Source: an uncultured Alphaproteobacteria bacterium
GTDB lineage: Bacteria > Pseudomonadota > Alphaproteobacteria > HIMB59 > GCA-002718135
Direction of reading: 5' to 3'
Assembly (NCBI GenBank): GCA_902515745.1
Contig: CABXWB010000001.1
Coordinates: 1 to 64,000 of the forward strand
DNA length: 64,000 nucleotides
Notes under the pieces: generated by a model
Seen by the model: only the letters and a program-made list of their open reading frames with translations
Told to the model about the DNA's origin: nothing
Databases searched by the model: none
Shown here: piece by piece, positions 6,872 to 15,652 of the stretch
Layout of the letters: each line of letters begins with the position of its first letter
How positions within the stretch are numbered: the stretch's first letter is position 1
Program-made: the position numbers and the translations under genes

Positions 6872-9302
6872 TAGCCTCTTTTAATATTTCATTTTCTAAA
6901 TCCTCTAAAATATATTCATCAGTTTCTTTTTTTGATAAATTTTCTCTATTTATTTCAAGAATAATTGGAACAGCCAATGGTGAGATACTTGTGAGTTTCT
7001 TTAATATAATTTTCTTATCAATTTTTTTTAAGATTTCTCTTAGTCTATCATAATCTATCATATTCTTTTTTGCGTCTTCATATGAAGATTTTAGAAGAAT
7101 GTGATCTGGTTCATTTTTTTTGAGAACTGTATAAATTAGATCAGAACTAAATAAAACTTGCTTTCCAGTTTTTTCCATTCCTGGCAACCTTCTTTCTATT
7201 AAACAAGATATAATTGCATTATCTCTAAACAATCTTTTGACTATTGAAGTTTCTTCAAGATAATTATCTAAATGTTTATCTAACAATCCTAAATTTAGAA
7301 TTGTTTTAATTTCTTTAACTTCTTTTAAAGACCATAAAACAATAGCATAATCATTTGCAACAAAACCTAGAGGTTTATAGTTAAATTCCTTAAAGCCTCT
7401 AAGCAATAAAAATCCTAGTGTTTGATTGGCATGCCATCCTGCAAAAGTATAGATAACAGTATAAAAATTTTTTTTTCGAGGAAATTGTTCTACTAGATAT
7501 TCATCTTTTTTAGGAATTTTAGATATATTTTTTTGTCTTTTTAACCATTCAGTAATTTGCTCTGGATATGAATCCCACATATTACTTTTTGCCAATAAAG
7601 CCCTGACTGAGTTAGCCAAATTTGTTGATAATGGCATTCTGCCTCCAGAGTATGATGGAATTTTTGAAAATACAGATTTACTTCTTTTAACTTGTACTAA
7701 ATTATTTTTCATTGATTGAAATTCTAGTACTTGACCGGCAAATATAAATGAATCACCTTGAGAAAGATTTTGAATAAAAACTTCTTCTATATTCCCTAAC
7801 GTTTTTGTTCCAAGTTTTATTTTTAACATCGGATTTTCAATTATTGTTCCAACATTCATGCGGTATTTTCGTGTTTCTCTTCTATTTACTAGCTTATAAA
7901 TATTTTTATTTTCTCTTAGTTGGAAGATTCTCTTAAATTGATCATAATTTTTTAAAACATATCCGCCATCTTGTATGAGATTAATCAATTGTTTAAAATC
8001 ATTAAGTTTTAATTTTTTGTATGGATATGCTTTGATAATTTCTTTGTAGAGATCATTAATATCAAATTGCCCCGCACAAGCCGTTGCAAAAATATGTTGA
8101 GCTACAACATCAAAACTTCCTTCTTTTAAATCTATTTTATCTAAGTTATTTTTTTGTATTTCTTCAATAGCAGCTTTTGCTTCGATAAATTCAAAACGAT
8201 TAGTGGGTACTAAAATTGCTTTTGAAGGTGTATTTAAATTATGATTTGATCTTCCTACACGCTGTAATAATCTATTAATTCCTTTAGGTGCTCCAACTTG
8301 AATTATTTTTTCTACATCTCCATAATCTAATCCGAGTTCTAAAGAAGAGGTCGCAACAACACAGTCAACTAATCCTTTACTAAGATTATTTTCTACTTTT
8401 AAACGTAAGTTTTTTTCTAATGAACCATGGTGAACAGCAATTTTTAATTTTTTCTTATTAATTAGCCATAAGTTTTTAAACATATATTCGGCTTGCGCCC
8501 TCGTATTAACAAAAATAATAGTTAATTTCGATTTCATTATTTCTTTATAGATTTCATTAATAGAATACGTAGCCATATGACCAGACCAAGGAATACGTTC
8601 TTTTGATTCTAGAATTTTAATCTTAGGTAAAACTGAATTTTCATAAGAAACTATTTTTGGTTTTTTGCGGCAAAGCCATTTTTTGGCATCTTGTTTATTC
8701 TTGAGAGTTGCTGACAACCCTATTCGTTGTAAATTTGGAGAGAAAGTTTGTACTCTTTCAATATTTAAACTTAGAAGATCAGCTCTCTTATTATCCAAAA
8801 AAGTATGTATCTCATCAATAATTATATATTTTAGATTGTGAAAAAAAACTTTTGCATTCTCATACGAATTTAATAATGCAAGTGACTCTGGTGTTGTAAT
8901 AAGGATATTAGGAGGTTTTTGTTTTTGTTTTTGTTTTTTATATGGTGTTGTGTCTCCTGTTCTTACTTGAAATGAAATATTTAAATCAAGCTCTTTAATA
9001 GGTTTCTCTAAATTTCTCACAATATCGTTTGCAAGAGATTTTAATGGAGAAATATAGAGAGTATGAAGACCTTTAAATTTTTTTAATTTTATTAAATCAT
9101 CTATTGGATTAATAAACCCTGTTAATGTTTTGCCAGCACCAGTAGGAGCAAATACAACAACATCAGACCCAGTTCGAACATGATGAAACGTTTCAATTTG
9201 ATGAGGAAACCAGGACCATTTTTTTTTCTTCATCCACTTATTTAGGGGGTGTAATAATAAGGGATTCGATTTATTTATATTCATATGGATTTCATTAACC
9301 AT
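6852..9302 (-). CDS. Ligase-associated Lhr-like DEXH-box ATP-dependent helicase
   Basis: An 816-residue superfamily 2 helicase. Visible motifs are Walker A APTGAGKT (52-59), TTPESL, DEIH (163-166), SAT (197-199), VHHGSL and the motif VI stretch QRVGRSNH. A long C-terminal region of the Lhr type follows. This is the short, ligase-associated form rather than the 1,500-residue Lhr. Neighbours PdeM, exonuclease and ATP ligase complete the known repair module. The start is uncertain: the ATG at 9302 overlaps the divergent exonuclease by 18 bp, whereas the ATG at 9284 would abut it exactly. A (GTTTTT)x4 repeat at 8915-8938 encodes a KQKQKQK run. Confidence 0.92.
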   Translation of the reverse strand: MVNEIHMNINKSNPLLLHPLNKWMKKKKWSWFPHQIETFHHVRTGSDVVVFAPTGAGKTLTGFINPIDDLIKLKKFKGLHTLYISPLKSLANDIVRNLEKPIKELDLNISFQVRTGDTTPYKKQKQKQKPPNILITTPESLALLNSYENAKVFFHNLKYIIIDEIHTFLDNKRADLLSLNIERVQTFSPNLQRIGLSATLKNKQDAKKWLCRKKPKIVSYENSVLPKIKILESKERIPWSGHMATYSINEIYKEIMKSKLTIIFVNTRAQAEYMFKNLWLINKKKLKIAVHHGSLEKNLRLKVENNLSKGLVDCVVATSSLELGLDYGDVEKIIQVGAPKGINRLLQRVGRSNHNLNTPSKAILVPTNRFEFIEAKAAIEEIQKNNLDKIDLKEGSFDVVAQHIFATACAGQFDINDLYKEIIKAYPYKKLKLNDFKQLINLIQDGGYVLKNYDQFKRIFQLRENKNIYKLVNRRETRKYRMNVGTIIENPMLKIKLGTKTLGNIEEVFIQNLSQGDSFIFAGQVLEFQSMKNNLVQVKRSKSVFSKIPSYSGGRMPLSTNLANSVRALLAKSNMWDSYPEQITEWLKRQKNISKIPKKDEYLVEQFPRKKNFYTVIYTFAGWHANQTLGFLLLRGFKEFNYKPLGFVANDYAIVLWSLKEVKEIKTILNLGLLDKHLDNYLEETSIVKRLFRDNAIISCLIERRLPGMEKTGKQVLFSSDLIYTVLKKNEPDHILLKSSYEDAKKNMIDYDRLREILKKIDKKIILKKLTSISPLAVPIILEINRENLSKKETDEYILEDLENEILKEANVLSIN
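8915..8938. repeat. Hexanucleotide tandem repeat (GTTTTT)x4 inside the helicase gene
   Basis: Four perfect copies of GTTTTT lie in tandem. On the coding (minus) strand they read AAAAAC and encode alternating Lys and Gln. Loss or gain of a unit keeps the frame. The site lies between helicase motifs Ia and Ib in what is likely a surface loop. Confidence 0.9.
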
Positions 9303-10274
9303 CAGCTATTTATCAAAGATATAAATGTACATATAGATCCAATATTGCCGAAAAAAACAGCAATTATTACACATGGTCACGCAGATCACGCTCGATTTGG
9401 ACATGATCATGTTATAGCTACTAGGCAGACAATAGACATAATGAAAATTCGCTACGGAGATAAATGTGCGAAGAAATTTACTCCTCTTAGATATGGGCAA
9501 AAATACTCGATTAAAAACTTTGATTTTACACTCTACCCTGCAGGACATATTTTAGGGAGTGCTCAAGTTTTAATTGAAAAAAATAATCATCGTTTAGTTA
9601 TCACAGGTGATTATAAAGTAGGAAAAGACGAAACATGTAAAAATTTTAAACTGGTTAAATGTGATACTTTAATTACCGAAGCAACATTTGGATTACCCAT
9701 ATTTCAACATCCAGATCCCAAAGATGAAATTCAAAAACTCATACAATCTGTAAAGATAAATAAACATAATTGTCATATAGTTGGTGCGTATGCACTTGGT
9801 AAAGCGCAAAGGGTAATGAATCTCTTGCGCCAGCATAAGTATAATGAAACAATTTATATTCATGGCTCTCTAGAAAAGTTATGCCAATATTATTCAAAAG
9901 AAAAAATTAATATTGGAAAGTTTGAAAAAGTCTCTTCAAAAGATAAAAACTTTTATGAGGGTAAAATAATTATTGCCCCTCCTTCAGCTTTAAAGGATCG
10001 TTGGTCAAGACGATTTCCTAATCCTATTATTTGCATGGCAAGTGGATGGATGACAGTTAAGCAAAGAGCAAAACAACAAGGTATTGAATTACCGTTAGTT
10101 ATTAGTGATCATAGTGATTGGAATGAATTACTAGATACAATTAAAAAATCAAAAGCGAAAAATATTCTTATTACGCATGGTCAGGAAGATGCATTAGTTT
10201 ATTATTGTAAGAAACAAAATCTTGTTTCAAAGCCCCTTTCCATCCAAGGAAGAAGTGATGAGGAAATAGAATGA
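9285..10274 (+). CDS. Ligase-associated DNA damage response exonuclease (MBL/beta-CASP fold)
   Basis: A 329-residue metallo-beta-lactamase/beta-CASP nuclease. The HGHADH motif (H30, H32, D34, H35), the GDYK aspartate near residue 108 and the late HSDWNEL histidine are present. The size and gene context match the ligase-associated exonuclease group (SNM1/Artemis-like). It is divergent from the helicase gene, with the two possible start codons abutting as CATATG, and it overlaps the ligase gene by 4 bp (ATGA), so exonuclease and ligase are translationally coupled. Confidence 0.9.
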   Translation: MDFINHQLFIKDINVHIDPILPKKTAIITHGHADHARFGHDHVIATRQTIDIMKIRYGDKCAKKFTPLRYGQKYSIKNFDFTLYPAGHILGSAQVLIEKNNHRLVITGDYKVGKDETCKNFKLVKCDTLITEATFGLPIFQHPDPKDEIQKLIQSVKINKHNCHIVGAYALGKAQRVMNLLRQHKYNETIYIHGSLEKLCQYYSKEKINIGKFEKVSSKDKNFYEGKIIIAPPSALKDRWSRRFPNPIICMASGWMTVKQRAKQQGIELPLVISDHSDWNELLDTIKKSKAKNILITHGQEDALVYYCKKQNLVSKPLSIQGRSDEEIE

Positions 10275-11839
10275 AAAAATTTTCTTCCTTACTTCACAAT
10301 TTGATTTTAACACCAAGTCGAAATACCAAAATTAAATTACTTCAAGATTATTTTAAAATACTTGATATCAATCGTGCATATGCGCTTGCAATTTTATCTG
10401 ACCAACTTTCATTTCAATTTATTAAAGCATCTAAACTCAGAGAGCTTGTCTATGAACAAGTAGATCAACATTTATTTGATTACTCATATGACTATGTTGG
10501 GGATTTAGCAGAGACAATATCATTAATTTGGCCAACAAAAAAAGAGGGTAAATCACAAAATTTATCTACCTTAATAGAAAACATAAAAAAAATTAAAAAG
10601 TCTGAAATTAATACAGAGTTTAGTAAAATTTTGAGCGAACTATCTAATAACGAAAGGTGGACTTTAATTAAAATTTGCACGGGTGGATTGCGAATTGGAG
10701 TCTCGGAAAGATTAGTAAAAACGGCCTTAGCTGATTTGTATAACAAATCTGTAAATGAAATTGAAGAAATTTGGCATGGTCTAGAATTTCCATATGAAAA
10801 TTTATTTCAATGGTTAAAAAATGAAACATCAAAACCGAAAATAGATTTTAAAAAATTATTTCATCCTATGATGCTCGCTAATCCTATTGATGAGGAAAAA
10901 GATTTTAAAAGATTAAACGCGAATGAATTTCAAGCAGAATATAAATGGGATGGGATTAGAGTTCAGCTTATGGTTTCATCAAAAAGTGTTTCACTATACT
11001 CAAGAACAGGTGATAATATATCATCTGCATTCCCCGAAATAATTGAAACTACTAGAGGTGATGCGGTTATTGACGGGGAATTACTTGTGGGGAGAAATTT
11101 TAAGCCTTCTGGTTTTAATGATCTACAACAAAGGTTAAATAGAAAAAAAGCATCAAAAGATCTTCAAAACAAGTTTCCTGTTTTTATACGAGCTTATGAT
11201 ATACTTTTTTATAAAGGAAAAGATTTAAGAAAATTATCTCTTTTTGAAAGAAGAAAATATTTAGAAAAATTTCAACAAGAAAATAAAACTAATCAAATTG
11301 ATTTATCTTTCATCATTAATTTTTCTACCTGGGACGAACTAACTAAATATAAAAATAACTTTCATGATGATTTGAACGAAGGAGTTATGATTAAACTCAA
11401 AAATAGTGAATATTTACCAGGGAGAAAAAAGGGATATTGGTACAAATGGAAAAAAAATCCAAAACTAGTTGATGCAATTCTAATGTATGCTCAACGAGGG
11501 CACGGTAAAAGATCATCGTATTATTCAGATTTTACTTTTGGTGTTTGGAAAGAGAGTGAATTAGTTCCAATAGGAAAAGCGTATTCCGGTTACACTGACA
11601 AAGAACTATTAGTATTAGATAAATTTATTAGGAATAATACTATCAATAAATTTGGTCCCGTGAGAGAAGTAAAAAAAGAGATTATATTAGAAGTAGCCTT
11701 CGATGATGTGTTTCCGAGTACTAGACATAAGTCAGGTGTAGCTATGAGATTCCCAAGAATACACCGCATTCGTTGGGACAAACCAGTTAATGAGGTATTA
11801 ACAATTAGTGAATTTAAAAAAGAATTTAAGCTGAGTTAA
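10271..11839 (+). CDS. ligB: Cisplatin-resistance-type ATP-dependent DNA ligase
   Basis: A 522-residue ATP-dependent ligase. The N-terminal 200 residues form the DNA-binding domain of ligase I-type enzymes. The adenylation motif EYKWDGIR follows with catalytic K225, then SRTG, DGELLVG, EGVMIKL and the motif V region YWYKWKK. The C-terminal OB domain contains VPIGKAYSGYTDKEL and the VEVAFDD-like stretch LEVAFDDVFPS. It would seal breaks after processing by its neighbours PdeM, the exonuclease and the helicase. This is not the main replicative NAD-dependent ligase. Confidence 0.92.
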   Translation: MKKFSSLLHNLILTPSRNTKIKLLQDYFKILDINRAYALAILSDQLSFQFIKASKLRELVYEQVDQHLFDYSYDYVGDLAETISLIWPTKKEGKSQNLSTLIENIKKIKKSEINTEFSKILSELSNNERWTLIKICTGGLRIGVSERLVKTALADLYNKSVNEIEEIWHGLEFPYENLFQWLKNETSKPKIDFKKLFHPMMLANPIDEEKDFKRLNANEFQAEYKWDGIRVQLMVSSKSVSLYSRTGDNISSAFPEIIETTRGDAVIDGELLVGRNFKPSGFNDLQQRLNRKKASKDLQNKFPVFIRAYDILFYKGKDLRKLSLFERRKYLEKFQQENKTNQIDLSFIINFSTWDELTKYKNNFHDDLNEGVMIKLKNSEYLPGRKKGYWYKWKKNPKLVDAILMYAQRGHGKRSSYYSDFTFGVWKESELVPIGKAYSGYTDKELLVLDKFIRNNTINKFGPVREVKKEIILEVAFDDVFPSTRHKSGVAMRFPRIHRIRWDKPVNEVLTISEFKKEFKLS

Positions 11840-11896
11840 AATGGTATTATCAAAATATTGCAATAATTATTAAATATAGTAGAAAAATCAAATAAG

Positions 11897-12883
11897 ATGA
11901 TCAAAGAAGAAAATTTTGGATATAGAGATAAAAGAGGCCACTTCGTACCTAAAGAAGCGGCTGATAAAAATCCTATATGGATACTTCCTTTTAATTTAAA
12001 AAAAATTTTAGATTGGTTTATCTTTTCGTATATTTTTTCTTGGAATCTTGTTTACTTAGCTGTTGCCTTTATCGCATACTATTTTTTTACACCTGCGCTT
12101 TCCGAAATGAAAAATCTTTCACCGGGTTGGATTTCTGAAATTTTAATTCGGAACTATGTAATAGGTACGATTTTTTTTAGTTTAATACATATACCTCTTT
12201 ACATAAAAAAATCTCAGGGAATTAAATTTAAATTTAATCCAAACTGGCCAGAAAAAATTCAAAAGATTTTTACATTTAATAAACAAATATTTGATAATTT
12301 ATTTTGGAGTTTGTTTTGGGGTGTTCCTATTTGGACAGCTTACGAGGTTTTATCTTTTTGGTTTTATGCTTCTGGTTTGATACCTTTTGTTCAATTCAGT
12401 GAAGCTCCCATTTATTTCTTTGTTATTCTTTTACTAATTCCAGCATTTAGAGATGCTCACTTTTATTTAATTCATCGGTTCTTACATTTTAAATTTATGT
12501 ACAAAATTGCTCATTCTGTGCATCATCGAAATGTTAATCCTGGACCTTGGTCCAGCCTATCAATGCATCCCATTGAGCATTTATTATATTTCTCAGGTGT
12601 GATCATTCATTGGGTTATTCTCTCTCATCCACTCCATGCGACTTATCATTTATTTCATGCAGGCCTGGGATCAGCAAACGGACATATAGGTTTTAAGCAA
12701 ATGATGATCAATGATAAGAGAGCGATAGACCTCAGCAATTATAATCATTATCTTCATCATAAATATTTTGAAGTAAATTATGGAAATCTAATGATTCCAT
12801 TTGATCAATGGTTTGGCACCTATCATGATGGATCAAAAGAAATGCATGAGAAAATGCTTAAAAGAGTTAGTATTAAAAACTAA
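11897..12883 (+). CDS. Sterol desaturase / fatty acid hydroxylase family membrane protein
   Basis: A 328-residue di-iron membrane oxygenase. Several hydrophobic helices are present, and the three histidine boxes of the family are visible: HFYLIHRFLH near residue 190, HSVHHR near 207, and a late HYLHHK near 290. A further H..HATYHLFHAG cluster lies between. Members hydroxylate or desaturate lipid substrates such as sterols, carotenoids or alkylglycerols, and the substrate here cannot be read from the sequence. It stands alone between the repair module and the catabolic island and is followed by a 131-bp promoter region. Confidence 0.85.
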   Translation: MIKEENFGYRDKRGHFVPKEAADKNPIWILPFNLKKILDWFIFSYIFSWNLVYLAVAFIAYYFFTPALSEMKNLSPGWISEILIRNYVIGTIFFSLIHIPLYIKKSQGIKFKFNPNWPEKIQKIFTFNKQIFDNLFWSLFWGVPIWTAYEVLSFWFYASGLIPFVQFSEAPIYFFVILLLIPAFRDAHFYLIHRFLHFKFMYKIAHSVHHRNVNPGPWSSLSMHPIEHLLYFSGVIIHWVILSHPLHATYHLFHAGLGSANGHIGFKQMMINDKRAIDLSNYNHYLHHKYFEVNYGNLMIPFDQWFGTYHDGSKEMHEKMLKRVSIKN

Positions 12884-12912
12884 TTTTATTTAACAATTTC
12901 AATTATTTAAAT

Positions 12913-12923
12913 AGGTTTTACCT
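12913..12923. promoter_or_regulatory. Palindrome AGGTTTTACCT, candidate GntR/FadR-type operator
   Basis: An 11-bp palindrome with 4-bp arms and a GT-N3-AC core lies about 26 bp before the -35 of the solute-binding protein gene. The same palindrome read on the other strand occurs at 35584-35594, in the nagA/SDR divergent spacer. GT-N3-AC is the core used by FadR-subfamily GntR regulators, several of which control sialic acid or sugar-acid genes. The regulator is not in this window. Confidence 0.4.
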
Positions 12924-12949
12924 GTTTCATATTATACCTTGTTTAAAAG

Positions 12950-12978
12950 TTAACATTGTGTTTATATGGAAATTATAT
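12950..12978 (+). promoter_or_regulatory. Candidate sigma-70 promoter of the ABC importer
   Basis: TTAACA (12950-12955), a 17-nt spacer and TTATAT (12973-12978) lie 36 bp before the ATG of the solute-binding protein. A strong ribosome-binding site, AGGAGG, at 13005-13010 is the best one in the window and fits a highly expressed binding protein. Confidence 0.5.
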
Positions 12979-13014
12979 GCTAGCTAGTAGCGTATTTTAC
13001 TCATAGGAGGAAAT

Positions 13015-14622
13015 ATGAAAAAACTATATGTGGTTATAGTTGCAGTGTTGGCTCATCTGATGTTCATTTCATCAGCTTCAGCTCAACCTACAAATAGTAA
13101 CCAACTATCCGATCCTCGTGTTAGACAAGCTTTGTGTATGGCTATCGACATGAAAACAATCGGTGAAACATTATTTGAAGATCAAATCATAATGGCGGAT
13201 AGTTTATTACCAAACGGTCCAATGAAGTCTCCAAATCTACCTGATCTCAGTTACAATCCTGAAAAGGCTCGTCAACTGTTAGCAGAAGCAAATTGGGACT
13301 CTAATAGAGAACTTGACATGGTATTCTATTATGGAGATCAGCTGACTGCTGACTTCATGGCAGCAATTCAAGCATACTTTGCTGATGTTGGTGTTAAAAT
13401 GACTTACCGTCTATTACAAGGTGATGTTGGTGCACAACTTAATTCAGTTCCTGATGATGGTGTGAACGGACCAGCTGCTGTTGACTATGACTTAGGTTAT
13501 GGTGCTCGTGCAGCAATTGCAATGCAAGAATATTACAATACATTTAAAACAGGTCTAAACCCACAAACTCCTGGTGATCCAACAATGGATGCGCTTATTG
13601 AAAAAATTAATTCAAGTGCAGATCCAGAAGTTCTAAAACCTGCTTTCTTTGAAATACAAGAATATCAAATGCAGCAAGTTAACATTTGCCCATTATACTA
13701 TCAAAAATTATTCATCTATGAGAGTAATAAAGTTGATAGAAATGGTGGATCTTATGGTAACGCTCAGTATAACTATAACTGGGGAATTACTGATTGGAAT
13801 GTAAGTGGTGGCACTATGCAAACTAACACAGGTCCAGTTGAATTCTTTGAGCAACCTTGGTACAACCTAGGTTTATGGATACACAATAAAGTTGTTTTCG
13901 ATAGACTTTTAGTTGCTGATGGTGCGTTACAACCAGTTGGATGTTCAGCTTGTGAAAGTTATGAGTTATCAGCTGATGGTCTAAATTTAACATTTAAACT
14001 AAAAGATGGTCTTACTTTCCATGATGGAAACGATGTGACTGTTGAAGATGTAGCATGGAGTATTCGTACTGCTATGAAAGCACCTCAAATGCACGCTCTT
14101 ATCGGAAACACAGTTGGTTCGATCAAAGGCGCTGATGCATTCAAAGATGGTTCAACTGATGATGTTTCAGGTATTAAATACAATATTGCAGACAGAGTTA
14201 TTTCATTAGAGTTAACTAAAATTGACCCTAACATCTTAACTACGTTCACTCAATTTGCTATTTTGCCTAAACATTTATTAGGCGATGTTGATCCTTTGAA
14301 ATTCCAACAAAGTGATTTCTGGCAAATGCCAATAGGATCTGGAGCATTTAAAATTACTGAAGTTAAAATGAACGACTTTGCGAAGTTCGAACCTTTTGAC
14401 GGCTATCATGGTGGTAAAGCTGGTTTTGATATCATTGCTTACCCAAGTTATGATGGTGATGGTAACTTAATTAAAAATGCTGCTGCAGGAAAAATGGACT
14501 ACGGATTTACTAAAAACGTAGCTGATGTTGCTGCACTAGATGCTATGGACAACATGGGAACTAAAGCTGTTGATATCCCTTATACTCGTATGATGTGGAT
14601 TATGCAGTATCCAAAACCATAG
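13015..14622 (+). CDS. Family 5 ABC solute-binding protein, circularly permuted
   Basis: A 535-residue periplasmic binding protein of the Dpp/Opp/Nik (SBP_bac_5) family with signal peptide (SSASA-Q, cut near 23). The order of its halves is reversed. Residues 33-263 carry the family's C-terminal half: DPRVRQAL (33-40) and YNPEKARQLLAEANW (80-94), ending ITDWNV. Residues 268-535 carry the N-terminal half: YELSADGLNLTFKLKDG (316-332), TFHDG, then GSGAFKITE (441-449) and YTRMMWIM (523-530), which normally precedes DPRVRQAL. The cut lies near the known lobe hinge, and the original termini are joined by SGGTMQTN. Reading frame, RBS and terminator are intact. Next to nan genes, sialic acid or an amino-sugar conjugate is a likely ligand. 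Confidence 0.9.
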   Translation: MKKLYVVIVAVLAHLMFISSASAQPTNSNQLSDPRVRQALCMAIDMKTIGETLFEDQIIMADSLLPNGPMKSPNLPDLSYNPEKARQLLAEANWDSNRELDMVFYYGDQLTADFMAAIQAYFADVGVKMTYRLLQGDVGAQLNSVPDDGVNGPAAVDYDLGYGARAAIAMQEYYNTFKTGLNPQTPGDPTMDALIEKINSSADPEVLKPAFFEIQEYQMQQVNICPLYYQKLFIYESNKVDRNGGSYGNAQYNYNWGITDWNVSGGTMQTNTGPVEFFEQPWYNLGLWIHNKVVFDRLLVADGALQPVGCSACESYELSADGLNLTFKLKDGLTFHDGNDVTVEDVAWSIRTAMKAPQMHALIGNTVGSIKGADAFKDGSTDDVSGIKYNIADRVISLELTKIDPNILTTFTQFAILPKHLLGDVDPLKFQQSDFWQMPIGSGAFKITEVKMNDFAKFEPFDGYHGGKAGFDIIAYPSYDGDGNLIKNAAAGKMDYGFTKNVADVAALDAMDNMGTKAVDIPYTRMMWIMQYPKP

Positions 14623-14636
14623 TTAAATTTCGCATT

Positions 14637-14668
14637 AAAGCTGAGGCATTTGCCTCAGCTTTTTATTT
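14637..14668 (+). terminator. Intrinsic terminator/attenuator after the binding-protein gene
   Basis: AAAGCTGAGGC (14637-14647) and GCCTCAGCTTT (14652-14662) form an 11-bp stem with a 4-nt loop, followed by TTATTTT. It sits between the binding-protein stop and the first permease gene. This is the usual way to make much more binding protein than membrane subunits. The permease operon would depend on read-through or on its own weak promoter. Confidence 0.8.
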
Positions 14669-14686
14669 TAATAACGGGAAGTAATA

Positions 14687-15652
14687 ATGACAACTTACAT
14701 TGCTCAACGCTTGATTATTTTCTTTCCGATGCTTCTTGTCATAAGTTTTCTTGTTTATTCGGGATTAGAATTATCTCCAGGTGATGCTGTATCACATATG
14801 ATTAGCCCAGAGCTTGCATCAACAATTACTGCTGAACAACTTGATGCAATGCGTGAAGCTTATGGCCTTAATCAAAGTTTCATAACAAGATATTGGATTT
14901 GGTTAACAAGCATGGTTCAAGGGGACATGGGTTACTCCATGGCTGGTGGAGTTGCTATTTCTGAAATAATGATAAAAACAGTTCCTGCAACTTTGGAACT
15001 ATCAATGGTTGCTTTATTTTTCTCAACTATTTTAGGCTGTTCTTTAGGTGTTATTAGTGCACTTAAAAGAGGCTCTGGAACTGATAATTCTCTTACAGTT
15101 GCTGGAATGGCTGGAGTTTCTATCCCAGAATTTTTCTTTGGATTAGTTGCAATTCTATTGTTTGCCATTGAATTAAAATGGCTTCCTGTTGGTGGAAGAC
15201 TCATGCCACATTATGAAACAGTGTGGGATAGAATTCCAAATATTGTTCTCCCATCTTTAGTATTAGCATTAATGATGACTGCTGGAGCGATGCGTTATGC
15301 ACGTTCGTCAATGTTAGATGTTCTTGCAAGAGAATTTATTACAACAGCAAGATCAAAAGGCATGCCAGAGTGGAGAGTAAATATCTTACATGGATTTAGA
15401 GTTGCTTTAACACCAGTTGTAGTTTTAATTGGCTTTCGTCTACCATTACTCATTGGTGGATCAACTATTATAGAACAGGTTTACCAGTGGCCTGGAATTG
15501 GTAGTATGTTTATTCGATCTGTTCGTGCATCAGATTATCCATTAGTTATGACAATATCTCTGATGTATGTATTTGTGGTTCTTACAGCAAGCTTAATTAT
15601 AGATGTATTAACAGCATTAATTGATCCAAGGGTCAGATTGGGTAAGGAATAA
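14687..15652 (+). CDS. ABC transporter permease, DppB-like
   Basis: A 321-residue inner-membrane permease of the dipeptide/nickel family. The N-terminal helix (YIAQRLIIFFPMLLVISFLVY) and the long periplasmic loop with GLNQSF..RYW are typical of DppB. The cytoplasmic EAA-type loop reads RSSMLDVLAREFITTARSKGM, and IGGSTIIEQVYQWPGIG follows. It pairs with the DppC-like permease whose ATG overlaps its last base. With the ATPases downstream it forms the importer that serves the adjacent permuted binding protein. GGGAAG lies before the ATG. Confidence 0.92.
   Translation: MTTYIAQRLIIFFPMLLVISFLVYSGLELSPGDAVSHMISPELASTITAEQLDAMREAYGLNQSFITRYWIWLTSMVQGDMGYSMAGGVAISEIMIKTVPATLELSMVALFFSTILGCSLGVISALKRGSGTDNSLTVAGMAGVSIPEFFFGLVAILLFAIELKWLPVGGRLMPHYETVWDRIPNIVLPSLVLALMMTAGAMRYARSSMLDVLAREFITTARSKGMPEWRVNILHGFRVALTPVVVLIGFRLPLLIGGSTIIEQVYQWPGIGSMFIRSVRASDYPLVMTISLMYVFVVLTASLIIDVLTALIDPRVRLGKE

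Noticed and set aside
8915-8938. Short tandem repeats as a CRISPR-like array
   Set aside because: Units are 6 bp with no spacers and lie inside a coding gene; no CRISPR array or cas gene is seen in the window.
10492-10746. Minus-strand reading frame inside the ligase gene
   Set aside because: It is fully within a well-supported ligase on the other strand and has no recognisable protein features.
13015-14622. Fusion or frameshift remnant of two partial binding-protein genes
   Set aside because: The two parts add up to exactly one complete family 5 protein with no overlap or repeat, in one frame behind a single signal peptide.
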